Shown one piece after another: positions 8,831-17,333 of a stretch of DNA of 64,000 bases. The notes beneath the pieces were generated by a model. That model was not told the origin of the DNA. It was given only the letters and a program-made list of their open reading frames with translations, and searched no databases. The translations under genes were made by a program, and so were the position numbers. How positions within the stretch are numbered: the first letter of the stretch is position 1; each line of letters opens with the position of its first letter. The stretch comes from CAYGVT01 sp964353355 (lineage in GTDB: Archaea > Thermoplasmatota > DTKX01 > GCA-020343715). The stretch is taken from positions 62,001 to 126,000 of the forward strand of contig CAYGVT010000014.1 of the NCBI GenBank assembly GCA_964353355.1, in the 5' to 3' direction.

Positions 8831-9580
8831 TCACGCCATGAGCATGCCGCCGTTGACGTGCAGGACCGCGCCCGTCATGTAAGACGCATCCGAGCCCACC
8901 AGGAACGCGACCGCCGACGCCACGTCCTCGGGCTCTCCGATGCGGCGGGCGGGGACGCCGTGGGCGCGCTCCTGCAGCTGCGCCTCGGAGTAGGGCGCGA
9001 GGATGGCTGTCCGCGTCATGCCGGGTGCGACGCAGTTGACCCTGACGCCGTGGGGCCCGAGCTCGAGCGCGAGCGCGCGCGTGAGCCCCTCGACGGCGGC
9101 CTTCGAGGCGCCGTAGTGCGCGCCATGGGCCGAGCCCAGTCGCGCGAGCTGCGAGCTCACCAGCACGGCGGAGGGCCCCTGGCCATGGCGCAGGTGGGGC
9201 ACGGCCGACCTCACCACGTGGAACGCGCCCGAGAGGTTGGTCGAGATGGTGGCCGCCCACCTCTCCGGCGGCAGCTCCTCGATGTGCGCGCGGTCGTAGA
9301 GGCCCGCGTTCGCGACGACCGCGTCGAGCCCCCCGAGCCCAGTCGCGGCATCCGCGACGAGCCGGAAGCACTCCTCCGGGACTGACACGTCTCCCCCGAG
9401 GACGACCGCCCTCGCACCGAGGGCCTCCACCTCGCGCGCGACCCCCGCGGCCTCGGCACCGCCCGAACGGTAGTGCACCGCGACGTCCCAGCCCTCCCGC
9501 GCAAGCCGCCTCGCGATGGCCGCGCCGATGCCGCGGGACGCCCCTGTCACGAGTGCCCTGGACCGCACGGTAGGCCGCAT
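8831..9580 (-). CDS. Short-chain dehydrogenase/reductase (FabG-like)
   Basis: This is a classical SDR of about 249 residues. The cofactor motif TGASRGIG is at residues 12-19, the NAG motif is in VVANAGLYD, the catalytic Ser is in VLVSSQLA, and the catalytic Tyr/Lys pair is in HYGASKAAVEG. The ending SYMTGAVLHVNGG is typical of 3-oxoacyl-ACP reductase-like members. The basic residue context around strand 2 (HYRSGG) fits NADP(H). Its physiological substrate cannot be assigned, since many archaeal FabG-like SDRs have no fatty-acid partners. ATG 9580 gives MRPTVRSRALVTG; a TTG at 9595 is in frame upstream. Confidence 0.85.
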   Translation of the reverse strand: MRPTVRSRALVTGASRGIGAAIARRLAREGWDVAVHYRSGGAEAAGVAREVEALGARAVVLGGDVSVPEECFRLVADAATGLGGLDAVVANAGLYDRAHIEELPPERWAATISTNLSGAFHVVRSAVPHLRHGQGPSAVLVSSQLARLGSAHGAHYGASKAAVEGLTRALALELGPHGVRVNCVAPGMTRTAILAPYSEAQLQERAHGVPARRIGEPEDVASAVAFLVGSDASYMTGAVLHVNGGMLMA

Positions 9581-9623
9581 GGCCCTATGCGGCAAAGAAC
9601 CTTACGCGCGGCGGTGATGGCCG

Positions 9624-9872
9624 TCACCCGTCGCGCCGTCCCCCCGCGCCCTTGCCCTTGTCCGTGCCCTTCCCCCTGCCCTTGCTCCTCCCCTTGGCCG
9701 AGGTCCCGAGCTCGGCACGCGCCCACAGCGCGGTCATCACGGCCGCGACGGCGCTGCCCGCGATGACGAGCACCCAGCCGAAGGCCTTGACGCCGTCGTC
9801 GTGGGGGTTCGCAAGGATGTAAAGCACCCCCAGGACCGCGATGACGATGCTGACTGCGACGACGCGTAGCAA
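9624..9872 (-). CDS. Small two-helix membrane protein with Lys/Gly-rich tail
   Basis: About 82 residues are predicted from a TTG start (LLRVVAVSIVIAVLG). Two hydrophobic helices (VAVSIVIAVLGVLYIL and FGWVLVIAGSAVAAVMTALWA) flank a short polar loop, and the C-terminal tail is a Lys-Gly repeat (KGRSKGRGKGTDKGKG). No family is recognised. The frame runs far upstream without an ATG in the plausible zone. The TTG choice rests on a TATA-like CCTTTTATGCACC at 9921-9933 that places the transcript start near 9900. Codon usage and the two clear helices argue that it is real; the exact start is uncertain. Confidence 0.45.
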   Translation of the reverse strand: MLRVVAVSIVIAVLGVLYILANPHDDGVKAFGWVLVIAGSAVAAVMTALWARAELGTSAKGRSKGRGKGTDKGKGAGGRRDG

Positions 9873-9920
9873 GGCTGCCTGGCCCCCCCAGCGCGGAGCT
9901 AACGGAAGGGGACGGGGCTC

Positions 9921-9933
9921 GGTGCATAAAAGG
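9921..9933 (-). promoter_or_regulatory. TATA-like box for the small Lys/Gly-tailed membrane protein
   Basis: The minus strand reads CCTTTTATGCACC, nearly the same CTTTTAT core as the box ahead of the S8 protease gene. It predicts initiation near 9900. Confidence 0.4.
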
Positions 9934-10092
9934 CCTTCGGAGGCGCGCACCAGCATGCGTGGCCATGGCGACCCTCCAGCACGGCCGCGGGACCGTCGTC
10001 GTCGGATGCGTCCGCTACCGCCCCCCCAGCTCGGGGGCCGGGGGCATGCGATGGCCCGCATCCCCGACGGGCCCCTGTGTCCAGCACCCCAA

Positions 10093-10101
10093 CGTTTATC
10101 T
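10093..10101 (+). promoter_or_regulatory. TATA box upstream of the six-PKD secreted protein
   Basis: GTTTATCTC, centred near 10097, predicts a transcript start around 10123-10126. That places the ATG at 10128 practically at the 5' end. Confidence 0.5.
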
Positions 10102-10127
10102 CGGGAAAACGACAATCCGCTCCGGAC

Positions 10128-10136
10128 ATGTGGTGA
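10128..10136 (+). promoter_or_regulatory. Minimal upstream ORF (ATG TGG TGA) embedding the Shine-Dalgarno of the next gene
   Basis: Three codons, AUG-UGG-UGA, lie about 30 nt after the TATA centre and four bases before ATG 10141. The stop codon is part of GGTGA, the Shine-Dalgarno-like element of the main gene. A ribosome starting at the 5' AUG would terminate exactly on the main ribosome binding site. This is read directly from sequence; function is inferred. Confidence 0.35.
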
Positions 10137-10140
10137 CCTC

Positions 10141-12669
10141 ATGACCAGGCGTTTCGTCATTCCCGTGCTCGCGCTGCTAATCCTGTCGACCGTTCTCCCG
10201 ATCGCCCTCGCCGGCGAGGATGACGGCGACGCCCTCGCCCCCTCCCCGAACCTGGAGATCCTCGACCCCCGCGTCATCAATGCGACCTACACCCGCCGCG
10301 TGCCCATCATCGACGGCGAGCTGGTCCCCAACGAGTGGACCACGGCGGGCACGAGCTCCGCCCTGGCGGACGCCATCCCGCCCGCTTGGCAGGAGACGGG
10401 CGCGAACATCTCGGGCGAGGGCATCGGAAGCGACGCCGACGCGAGCCACCTCATCTATGCGATGTACGACGAGGAGTACCTCTACCTGGCCTTCAACTGC
10501 TCGGACGACAATGTGTCCCTACCCAGCTACCCGGGCGAGTTCTGGACCTCGGACGGCATCGAGGTGTGCATCGACGGCGCCCTCGACAAGGACCCCGACC
10601 AGCGCACCGACGACGGCTTCCAGGACGGCGACACCTTCTACGTCCCGGCGGACGGGCAGGATGGCATCGCCTGGAGCGAGCACCTCGGTAACATGTACCG
10701 CAGGGGCTGGGGCCGCAACGACGCCTGGTTCTCCGTGTCCGCCAACTACACCGGGTACTATATAGTGGAGCTCGAGATCCGTCTCGGCGCCATCAGGGGG
10801 CCCGGGCCCACCAGCACCATAGGTTTCGACACAGGCCAGGCCGACAACGACAACGAGACCCCTGAGGTGGAGGGGCGCCTTAGGTGGCAGGGCGTGGACG
10901 GGGTCGACATGGCCGTCCACGAGCCCGCCTGGGGCCGCATGTACCTGCGCACCTTCATCGAGGCCGACGCCGGCATCCCGCAGGACGTGACGCAGGGCAC
11001 CATCGTGACCCTCAACGCCTCGGCCACGCGCCACAACCACCCCGAGTTCGGGACGGCCGGCACCTACACCTGGACCTTTCTGTATGGGGGCGCGACCCGG
11101 ACGCTCACCGGCGAGACGCCAACCTTCAGGTTCGACATACCTGGCGAGTACCAGCTCACGCTCAACGTCACCGACGGGACCGGCGTGTACGGCCTGGACA
11201 CGGTCCGCGTGGGCGTGCGCGACACCGTCGCGCCCGTCGTCGATGCGGGCCCGGACGCGACCGTCCAGCAGGGGGACACCCACGCCTTCAACGCCGGGGG
11301 CACGACCGACAACGACCCGGTCTTCCCCGCGGGCGCGGACTTCACCTGGATCATCGTGGACGGTGGCGTCGTCCGCCTCCACGGCGCCGCCCCGACTTAC
11401 ACGTTCGCCAACGCGGGCGAGTTCCTCGTGCGGCTGCAGGTGACGGACGCGGGCGGCAACCGCGGCGAGGACACGATGACCATCACTGTCATGGACGTGG
11501 AGCGCCCGGTCGCGGTCGCGCCGGACGACAAGACGGTGAACGACAGGGAGGAGGTGCCCCTCGACGGCTCGGCCTCGACGGACAACATGGGCATCGCCAG
11601 GTACGTCTGGACCCTCGACATCCGTGGCACCCTGGTCACAATAACGGGCGTCACGCAGACTTACACCTTCCCGTCGCCTGGCATCTACCGCGTCGACCTC
11701 ACCGTCTTCGACGACGACGACAACAACGACACGGCCTCCTTCAACGTCACGGTCCTTGACATCACAGCGCCCGTCGCGAGCGCGGGCGCGCCCCAGGACA
11801 TCGACGAGGGCACGGAGGTCACGCTCGACGGCACGATGTCCTTCGACAACGTCGCCATCGTCAACTGGACGTGGACCATCTCCATCGGTGGGACTGCCAT
11901 CGACACGCTCTCGGGCGAGGAGGTCCGCTACATCTTCGCGAGCCCTGGCCTCTACGACATCACGCTGCAGGTGTTCGATGCGGTTGGCCTCACGACCTCG
12001 GACACGGTGCAGGTGCGGGTCGAGGACAGGACCGACCCGACCGCGAACCCCGGCCCCGCCCGCACCGTGGACGAGGACGCGCCCGTGCAGTTCTCGGGCG
12101 CGAACTCGACCGACAACGTGGGCGTGGTCGAGTGGAACTGGACCATCGACAGGACCGGCTACCCGCGCGTGCGCAGGTCGGGCGCGTCGTTCGCGTACTC
12201 TTTCGAAGAGCCCGGGGTGTACAACGTGACCCTCACCGCCACCGACGGGGCGGGCAACTGGGACGCCGCCTTCGTCACCATCACGGTCAAGGACGTCACA
12301 AAGCCCATGGCGGTGCCGCCCCCCAATATCGCCATCAACATCGGCCAGACCGTCGTCTTCGACGGCGGGGCGTCGTCGGACAACGTGCGCGTCGTGCGGT
12401 GGGTGTGGAACTACACCTACCTCGGGGTGCCCGTCGATGTCGAGGGCGTCAACGTCACGCGCCTGTTCGAGGCGAAGGGCAACTACACCGTCCGGCTCAC
12501 GGTCTACGACGAGGCCGGCAACTCCGCGCTGAGGACGTTCTACGTCGACGTCATCAAGCCCAAGGCGAGGAACGAGCCCGGCTTCGGCGCCGCCGCCGCG
12601 GTCGCCGCCGCCGCCGCATCGGCGGCCGCGGCTGTCGCTGCCGCGTCGCGCCGCCGCCGCCACGCCTGA
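10141..12669 (+). CDS. Secreted CBM9/DOMON-like and six-PKD-domain surface protein with PGF-CTERM-like tail
   Basis: This protein has 842 residues. A signal peptide (MTRRFVIPVLALLILSTVLP) leads into a beta-rich module at about residues 40-270 (RVPIIDGELVPNEW, EEYLYLAFNCSDDNV, FWTSDGIEVCID) resembling CBM9-type or DOMON-type carbohydrate or ligand binding. Six PKD-like repeats follow, with TDN..V..W.WT signatures. The C-terminus is EPGFGAAAA, an Ala-rich hydrophobic stretch and SRRRRHA, the three-part layout of PGF-CTERM archaeosortase substrates. It is probably anchored in the cell envelope. ATG 10141 is chosen because the signal peptide starts there; the open frame extends 100 codons upstream without coding character. 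A GGTGA element four bases upstream serves as the ribosome binding site. Confidence 0.85.
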   Translation: MTRRFVIPVLALLILSTVLPIALAGEDDGDALAPSPNLEILDPRVINATYTRRVPIIDGELVPNEWTTAGTSSALADAIPPAWQETGANISGEGIGSDADASHLIYAMYDEEYLYLAFNCSDDNVSLPSYPGEFWTSDGIEVCIDGALDKDPDQRTDDGFQDGDTFYVPADGQDGIAWSEHLGNMYRRGWGRNDAWFSVSANYTGYYIVELEIRLGAIRGPGPTSTIGFDTGQADNDNETPEVEGRLRWQGVDGVDMAVHEPAWGRMYLRTFIEADAGIPQDVTQGTIVTLNASATRHNHPEFGTAGTYTWTFLYGGATRTLTGETPTFRFDIPGEYQLTLNVTDGTGVYGLDTVRVGVRDTVAPVVDAGPDATVQQGDTHAFNAGGTTDNDPVFPAGADFTWIIVDGGVVRLHGAAPTYTFANAGEFLVRLQVTDAGGNRGEDTMTITVMDVERPVAVAPDDKTVNDREEVPLDGSASTDNMGIARYVWTLDIRGTLVTITGVTQTYTFPSPGIYRVDLTVFDDDDNNDTASFNVTVLDITAPVASAGAPQDIDEGTEVTLDGTMSFDNVAIVNWTWTISIGGTAIDTLSGEEVRYIFASPGLYDITLQVFDAVGLTTSDTVQVRVEDRTDPTANPGPARTVDEDAPVQFSGANSTDNVGVVEWNWTIDRTGYPRVRRSGASFAYSFEEPGVYNVTLTATDGAGNWDAAFVTITVKDVTKPMAVPPPNIAINIGQTVVFDGGASSDNVRVVRWVWNYTYLGVPVDVEGVNVTRLFEAKGNYTVRLTVYDEAGNSALRTFYVDVIKPKARNEPGFGAAAAVAAAAASAAAAVAAASRRRRHA

Positions 12670-12798
12670 GCGGACGGCACCCACCGCGCCGAGCCAAGCC
12701 GAACGGCGCCACGGCGGCGCATCGCCAGGCGCCGCCACGCAGGCGCGCGTTGTCGCTGCCTTTAAGTACCGCGTCGGCCCTTCACGGCGCGCAAGCGT

Positions 12799-12870
12799 GC
12801 GGCCATGGTCCAGGGGTCAAGACAAAGGCTTCCCAAGCCTTTGACCCGGGTTCGATTCCCGGTGGCCGCA
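12799..12870 (+). tRNA. tRNA-Gly(CCC)
   Basis: The cloverleaf folds: acceptor GCGGCCA pairs with TGGCCGC (12863-12869), discriminator A. The anticodon stem AAGGC/GCCTT encloses loop TTCCCAA with anticodon CCC, and the T-stem CCGGG/CCCGG encloses TTCGATT. CCA is not encoded. There is no intron. A TATA-like CTTTAAGTA lies about 35 bp upstream. Confidence 0.92.
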
Positions 12871-12936
12871 CCTCCCATCCGCCACTCCACACGGGCACGG
12901 CCTGGCCAGCATGCCCGTCATTATGGGAAACCTTAT

Positions 12937-12946
12937 AAATCGACAA
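12937..12946 (+). promoter_or_regulatory. TATA box of the NEW3/CARDB-like surface protein gene
   Basis: CCTTATAAAT is a near-consensus archaeal box A. Its centre is about 29 nt before GTG 12971, compatible with a leaderless or nearly leaderless message. Confidence 0.6.
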
Positions 12947-12970
12947 GGCTTTTGGAAACCAGGCGAGTGA

Positions 12971-15448
12971 GTGGTCACGATGAAATGCAAGGCCGCGCTG
13001 CTGGTCCTGCTCATGGTCCTGTCGGTCTTCCCGACGACCGTCGTCCTGGCGCAGGGACCCGAGGAGAGCCGCAGCCCGGGTACCGTCGAGGTCAAGCTTT
13101 ACACCCACCTCTCGGCCAACAGCGCGACGCTCACGACCGAGCCGAGCACCGCGTTCATCCGTCCCCGCCTCACAAGCCTCGAGTTCCCCTCGGTCGACCT
13201 CACCCGCGACCTGCGTGTGGTGGGCGGCGACCTCTATGTGGGCGGCAAGGGCTTCAAGGCCATGCTCGAGGTCCAGGCGCCGTGGGGTTCCACCACAGAC
13301 CCCTCGGTCACGCTGGAGGTCCTGGACGACACGACGGTCATCGCCAAGAGCCAGAACACCACCATCACCCGCGGTAGCAGCAAGCCCGATTGGGAGATAC
13401 CGTTCACGCCCGCCAAGGACGGCTACACCTTCCTGCGCCAGCACAGCATCTCCCTCCGGGTCACATCCGACGTGAGTGTCCACGTCCAGACCAACACGGA
13501 CTCCTTCCTGTCAATCAAGTGCCAGGACCACCTGTCCATCGATGTGGACACCCGCAACTTCGAGGACAAGCGCGCGACGACCTTCTACCCCAACGACCTG
13601 GCCGAGAGCCGCGTCGTGGTGGTCGCGGGCGCCGCCAAGGACCCCTTCGGCGGCAATGACATCGGCGGCGTCAACGTGAGCATCCGCAGGCCGGACGGGA
13701 CCTCCGCGCTCGAGCCCACGGCTGCCGAGATGGACCAGCTCAACTACACCCACAGGTGGAGCTACGCGACGGGCCTCCCGGCAGGCAGGTACACCATTAA
13801 CGTCACGGGCCGCGACCTGCAGGGCCACACGTTCGCCACCGTCGGTAGCTTCTACATGAACGAGTTCGGGCTGCGCATCTCGGCCGAGGGCGAGGAGGCG
13901 GGCCGCATCACCAAGTCCACCACGCCCGGCACGGCGGCCAGGTACACGCTCACCATCCTCAACATCGGCGGGCGCAGGACCAGCGTCCAGATGGACTCGG
14001 GCACACCCATCTCCTCCTGGACGACCTCGTTCACCCGCCCGACGTTCGACCTGGATGCGGGCCAGGACGACGACACCACCTTCGAGGTCAAGCCCTCCGG
14101 GGCGCTGGGCGGCGGCAACGAGTCCAAGTTCATCGTCACCGCCACGGCCGCCTCCGACACCAACACCCCCAAGGCCACCGACACCATCGAGGCCGAGACC
14201 TTCGTGCGCAACGAGGTCGCGTTCTCCGTGCTGCCGGAGAAGCCCGACCCCAAGACGGTGGGCGTCGGCGGCACGGTGGACCACTCCTTCACGCTTCGCA
14301 ACACCGGCGAGTACACCACCAGCGTGGACCTCACCATCACGGGCGTCCCGACCGGCTGGACGGCCGAGCTGCGGGGCTCGCGCGTGAGCAGCAACGCCAT
14401 CGAGGACCTGACGTCGATGGAGATAGTCGACATCACGCTGCGCGTCGGCGCCCCCTCCTCCTCGACGGTCAAGAAGGTCGAGATGAAGGTCCGGTGCACC
14501 TCCCGCGAGTACCCGACCACCTACGCGGAGGTCGCATTCACGACCAACCTGGTCATCGGCGTGGCCCTCCGCCCGACGCCGCCCCTCTCGCACAACAAAG
14601 ACCCCGGCGACACTTTCAGCATCTTCTTCGCTGCCTGGAACCCCGACCCACAGCGCGAGCACAACATCACGTTCACGGTCGTGCAGAAGAACACCGCCTG
14701 GACCGACCGCACGAGCTTCAGCTTCACGCCCAGCAACACCGCGCGGCTGCAGCCCAACCCCACCGGTTCGAGCCCCACGAACTTGGCCGTGCAGGTGACG
14801 GTGCCCAAGGACGCGACCGCGGGGGCGTTCAGGTTCACGGTGAAGGGCGTGGTCGACACCAACGACAACGTCTACGCGAGCTTCGACTTCAACATCACCA
14901 TCAGCGTGCGCCGCGCGCTTGGCTGGACCTCGGAGCTGCCGGAGCAGCCGATGCCCATCAAGATAAAGGACGTCTCCGTAATCTTCTTCAACGTCAAGAA
15001 CGAGGGCAACGTCATCGAGACGGTCAACATATCCATCACGACGGGGGAGGACTTCATCAAGATATGGATTAACGACGCCCCCGGCGGCCTCCTGACCAAT
15101 CTCCGGCTCGAACCTGGCCAGACCCAACAGATCAAGGTCGGGCTGGAGGCGAGGGAGGACGCACGCAACAAGCAGGAGGCCACCATCCGCGTCCGGATGA
15201 AGTCCGCGGACAACCCGAGCCTCGACCGCGAGACGGACGTCAAGCTCGCCGTCGAGAAGGACGCGAACGAGGTCTTCTTCGAGTTCCTCGAGATAATGTG
15301 GCTGCCCACGGTGCTTCTGGGGCTCGTGGCCGTCCTGGTCTACAGCACCCACCGCAACCGCATGCGCGGCAGGGGCGAGGACGAAGAGGAAGCCAAGGAC
15401 GAGGGCAAGGGCAAGAAGCCCCAGCACGGCACCGTCGTCCGCCAGTAG
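12971..15448 (+). CDS. Secreted, C-terminally anchored protein with NEW3/CARDB-like repeats
   Basis: The frame encodes 825 residues. A signal peptide (MKCKAALLVLLMVLSV) is followed by a long all-beta ectodomain. Repeats with the COG1361/NEW3 pattern are visible, such as HSFTLRNTGEYTTSVDLTI with GVPTGWTAEL, and VIFFNVKNEGNVIETVNISI. These domains are usual in archaeal S-layer-associated proteins. One transmembrane helix (IMWLPTVLLGLVAVLVYS) and a charged cytoplasmic tail (RGEDEEEAKDEGKGKK) end the protein. The start is either leaderless GTG 12971 or ATG 12980; both leave the signal peptide intact. It lies just after tRNA-Gly. It has no enzymatic motif and is probably structural or adhesive. 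Confidence 0.75.
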   Translation: MVTMKCKAALLVLLMVLSVFPTTVVLAQGPEESRSPGTVEVKLYTHLSANSATLTTEPSTAFIRPRLTSLEFPSVDLTRDLRVVGGDLYVGGKGFKAMLEVQAPWGSTTDPSVTLEVLDDTTVIAKSQNTTITRGSSKPDWEIPFTPAKDGYTFLRQHSISLRVTSDVSVHVQTNTDSFLSIKCQDHLSIDVDTRNFEDKRATTFYPNDLAESRVVVVAGAAKDPFGGNDIGGVNVSIRRPDGTSALEPTAAEMDQLNYTHRWSYATGLPAGRYTINVTGRDLQGHTFATVGSFYMNEFGLRISAEGEEAGRITKSTTPGTAARYTLTILNIGGRRTSVQMDSGTPISSWTTSFTRPTFDLDAGQDDDTTFEVKPSGALGGGNESKFIVTATAASDTNTPKATDTIEAETFVRNEVAFSVLPEKPDPKTVGVGGTVDHSFTLRNTGEYTTSVDLTITGVPTGWTAELRGSRVSSNAIEDLTSMEIVDITLRVGAPSSSTVKKVEMKVRCTSREYPTTYAEVAFTTNLVIGVALRPTPPLSHNKDPGDTFSIFFAAWNPDPQREHNITFTVVQKNTAWTDRTSFSFTPSNTARLQPNPTGSSPTNLAVQVTVPKDATAGAFRFTVKGVVDTNDNVYASFDFNITISVRRALGWTSELPEQPMPIKIKDVSVIFFNVKNEGNVIETVNISITTGEDFIKIWINDAPGGLLTNLRLEPGQTQQIKVGLEAREDARNKQEATIRVRMKSADNPSLDRETDVKLAVEKDANEVFFEFLEIMWLPTVLLGLVAVLVYSTHRNRMRGRGEDEEEAKDEGKGKKPQHGTVVRQ

Positions 15449-15512
15449 GGGTCGAGCGAGACCGAGGCAGGCCTGGGCCACTCCCCCCCGTCGCAGCCCA
15501 TCCATCCCGCCG

Positions 15513-16412
15513 TCACACGGTCGTGACCACGTTCCCAGACTCGAGCACGAGCACGGTCGATTCGGCCTGGCTGACCATCCCCGAGCCCACCTCGCCCAGG
15601 ATGGGGTACTCGTAGACCGCGCCGGAGCGCACCAGCTGCCTCAGCACGGGCGCCGGCTTGCGCGAGAGCGGGGCGCACCACCGCTCCGCGAAGGGCAGGC
15701 CCTTGAACCGCTCGTCCGCGAGCGACAGCAGCTCGGCCGCCTCGTCCGAGGGCCCATGACCGGGTCGCTGCACCCTGAATATGTGGGAAGGCCTCTTGCC
15801 GTCGACGCGGCCGCGCCCGTCGGTGGCGAAGGGCTCGACCGCGACCGCGGTCCCGCCCTGGATGACGCCCGCGCGGGGGTCCGGTACGTTCGGGACCGAG
15901 AGCCCGGCGTGAAGGTCGTAGCGCTCGAGCGAGTGGCCCGTCAGGTTCTCGATGGGTGCGAAGCCGTGGCCCTTGATGACGCCGGAGACCGCCTCGCCCA
16001 CGCGCGCCAGGTTCGTGCGGGGCGCGAGCATGTCGATGGCGACCTCGAGCGCCTCGCGGCTCGCGCGCACCAGGTCCGTGTAGTCGCCCGTACCAATCTC
16101 GATGGTCACGGCCGTGTCGCCGATGTGCCCGTCCACGTGGGCCCCGCAATCGAGCTTGACCAGCTGGCCTCGCTCGAACCGGAGGCCCGTGTCCGTCGAG
16201 AGGGGCGTGAAGTGCGCGGCCACGTCGTCGATGGCGATGTTGACGGGGAAGGCGAGCCCCACGTCGGGCCCCTGCGACACGATGTGACGCTCGACGAGCT
16301 CCACGACCTCAAGTATGCTCGCCCCATCCCGGATGAGCCCCGAGCCGAACCTGATGCCAGCGGCCGCGGCCTTCCCCGCCCGCCGGTACTTCTCGATGGT
16401 CTCGTCGTCCAT
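15513..16412 (-). CDS. map: Methionine aminopeptidase, type II
   Basis: The enzyme removes the initiator methionine from new proteins using two metal ions. The five metal ligands can be placed: Asp in KLDCGAHVDG, Asp in HIGDTAVTI, His in LTGHSLERYDLHAG, Glu in VAVEPFATDG and Glu in VSQAESTVLV. The insertion between the His and Glu motifs fits the archaeal/eukaryotic type II. ATG 16412 (MDDETIEKYRRAG) has AGGTG five bases upstream and starts where the fold starts, so I prefer it. An ATG at 16436 overlaps the stop of the Sua5-like gene as ATGA and would add eight residues. The two genes are therefore very likely one operon. Confidence 0.92.
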   Translation of the reverse strand: MDDETIEKYRRAGKAAAAGIRFGSGLIRDGASILEVVELVERHIVSQGPDVGLAFPVNIAIDDVAAHFTPLSTDTGLRFERGQLVKLDCGAHVDGHIGDTAVTIEIGTGDYTDLVRASREALEVAIDMLAPRTNLARVGEAVSGVIKGHGFAPIENLTGHSLERYDLHAGLSVPNVPDPRAGVIQGGTAVAVEPFATDGRGRVDGKRPSHIFRVQRPGHGPSDEAAELLSLADERFKGLPFAERWCAPLSRKPAPVLRQLVRSGAVYEYPILGEVGSGMVSQAESTVLVLESGNVVTTV

Positions 16413-16432
16413 GTGAGCACCTGGCGATGCGC

Positions 16433-17083
16433 TCATTCGGCCAGCATCTCGTCGAGCCAGTCGGAGGTCACGATGCCCTCGCGCAGTATGTGCACGTCCC
16501 CGCCGGGGAGGGGCTCGATGATGGTGGACGGGGACTGCACGGGCGCCTCGCCCGAGTCGATGTAGTAGTCGACGCCGTCGCCGAGCTGGTCACGGGCCTC
16601 CTCCATCGTCCGTGGGGGCTCCTTGCCATGCAGGTTGGCGGACGTCGAGATGATCGGTCCCGAGGCCTCGCACAGCGCGATGGCCAGCGGATGGTGCACG
16701 GCACGCACGACGATGTCCGCGCGCCCGCCCGTGAGGGTCTTTGGCACGTCCTTGCGCTTGGGCAGGAGGAACGCCACGGACACGGCCTCGAACTTGGATA
16801 CGAGGTCCCAGGCCCAGTCGGGCACGTCGGCCACGACATCGAAGTCGTCCACGCGCGCGACCGCCACGGCAAGCCCCATGGTCCTGGGGCGGCGCTTTAC
16901 CTTGTAGACGCGCTCGATGGTCTCCCTGTTGAAGGGGTCACCGCCCAGGCCGTAGAGGGTCTCGGTGGGGTACACGACGAGCGCGCCGCGCTTGAGGTGC
17001 TGCACGAGCTCCTCGAGCAGTCCGCCCTCTGTGAAGCTCGCGACGCACTCCGCGCCCTTGTCGAGGCAGATGATCTCCTTCAT
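16433..17083 (-). CDS. Sua5/YciO/YrdC-type threonylcarbamoyl-AMP synthase
   Basis: Sua5/YrdC proteins make threonylcarbamoyl-AMP from Thr, bicarbonate and ATP for the t6A37 modification of ANN-decoding tRNAs. The family signatures are present: YPTETLYGLGGD, KVKRRPRTMGLAVAV (nucleotide-binding basic motif), and ISTSANLHG. At about 216 residues it is the short YrdC-like form without a separate Sua5 C-terminal domain. ATG 17083 (MKEIICLDKGAEC) is chosen because the upstream 46 in-frame codons are Pro/Arg-rich and non-homologous. It overlaps the downstream methionine aminopeptidase frame by ATGA. YciO paralogues exist, so the exact subfamily is less certain. Confidence 0.85.
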   Translation of the reverse strand: MKEIICLDKGAECVASFTEGGLLEELVQHLKRGALVVYPTETLYGLGGDPFNRETIERVYKVKRRPRTMGLAVAVARVDDFDVVADVPDWAWDLVSKFEAVSVAFLLPKRKDVPKTLTGGRADIVVRAVHHPLAIALCEASGPIISTSANLHGKEPPRTMEEARDQLGDGVDYYIDSGEAPVQSPSTIIEPLPGGDVHILREGIVTSDWLDEMLAE

Positions 17084-17333
17084 CCATCCCACTTCCAGGT
17101 CGTCCACGGCGCAGGCCCTCTGGCACCAGAGCCGCGGACCGGGGCATGGACCACGTCGGATAAGAAATCTTCGGATGAGAGGGACGGGACGGGACGCGCC
17201 AGGGGACGCCCTCCAAGGCACAGCGCGGGGATGACGGTTGACAGGTTCGCGGGAACGTTGATATATGCGATAGAGGACATCGGCGAGTCAGCACACGTTA
17301 TCGGCGAGGGCGTACCATCGAGGAGGCGGCAGC

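Noticed and set aside
10519..12738. A long minus-strand open frame opposite the six-PKD protein
   Set aside because: It is a low-stop-density artefact; the sense strand carries clear PKD repeats and a signal peptide.
13511..15505. A 664-codon minus-strand open frame opposite the NEW3-like protein
   Set aside because: Same artefact; no domain, promoter or ribosome binding site supports it.
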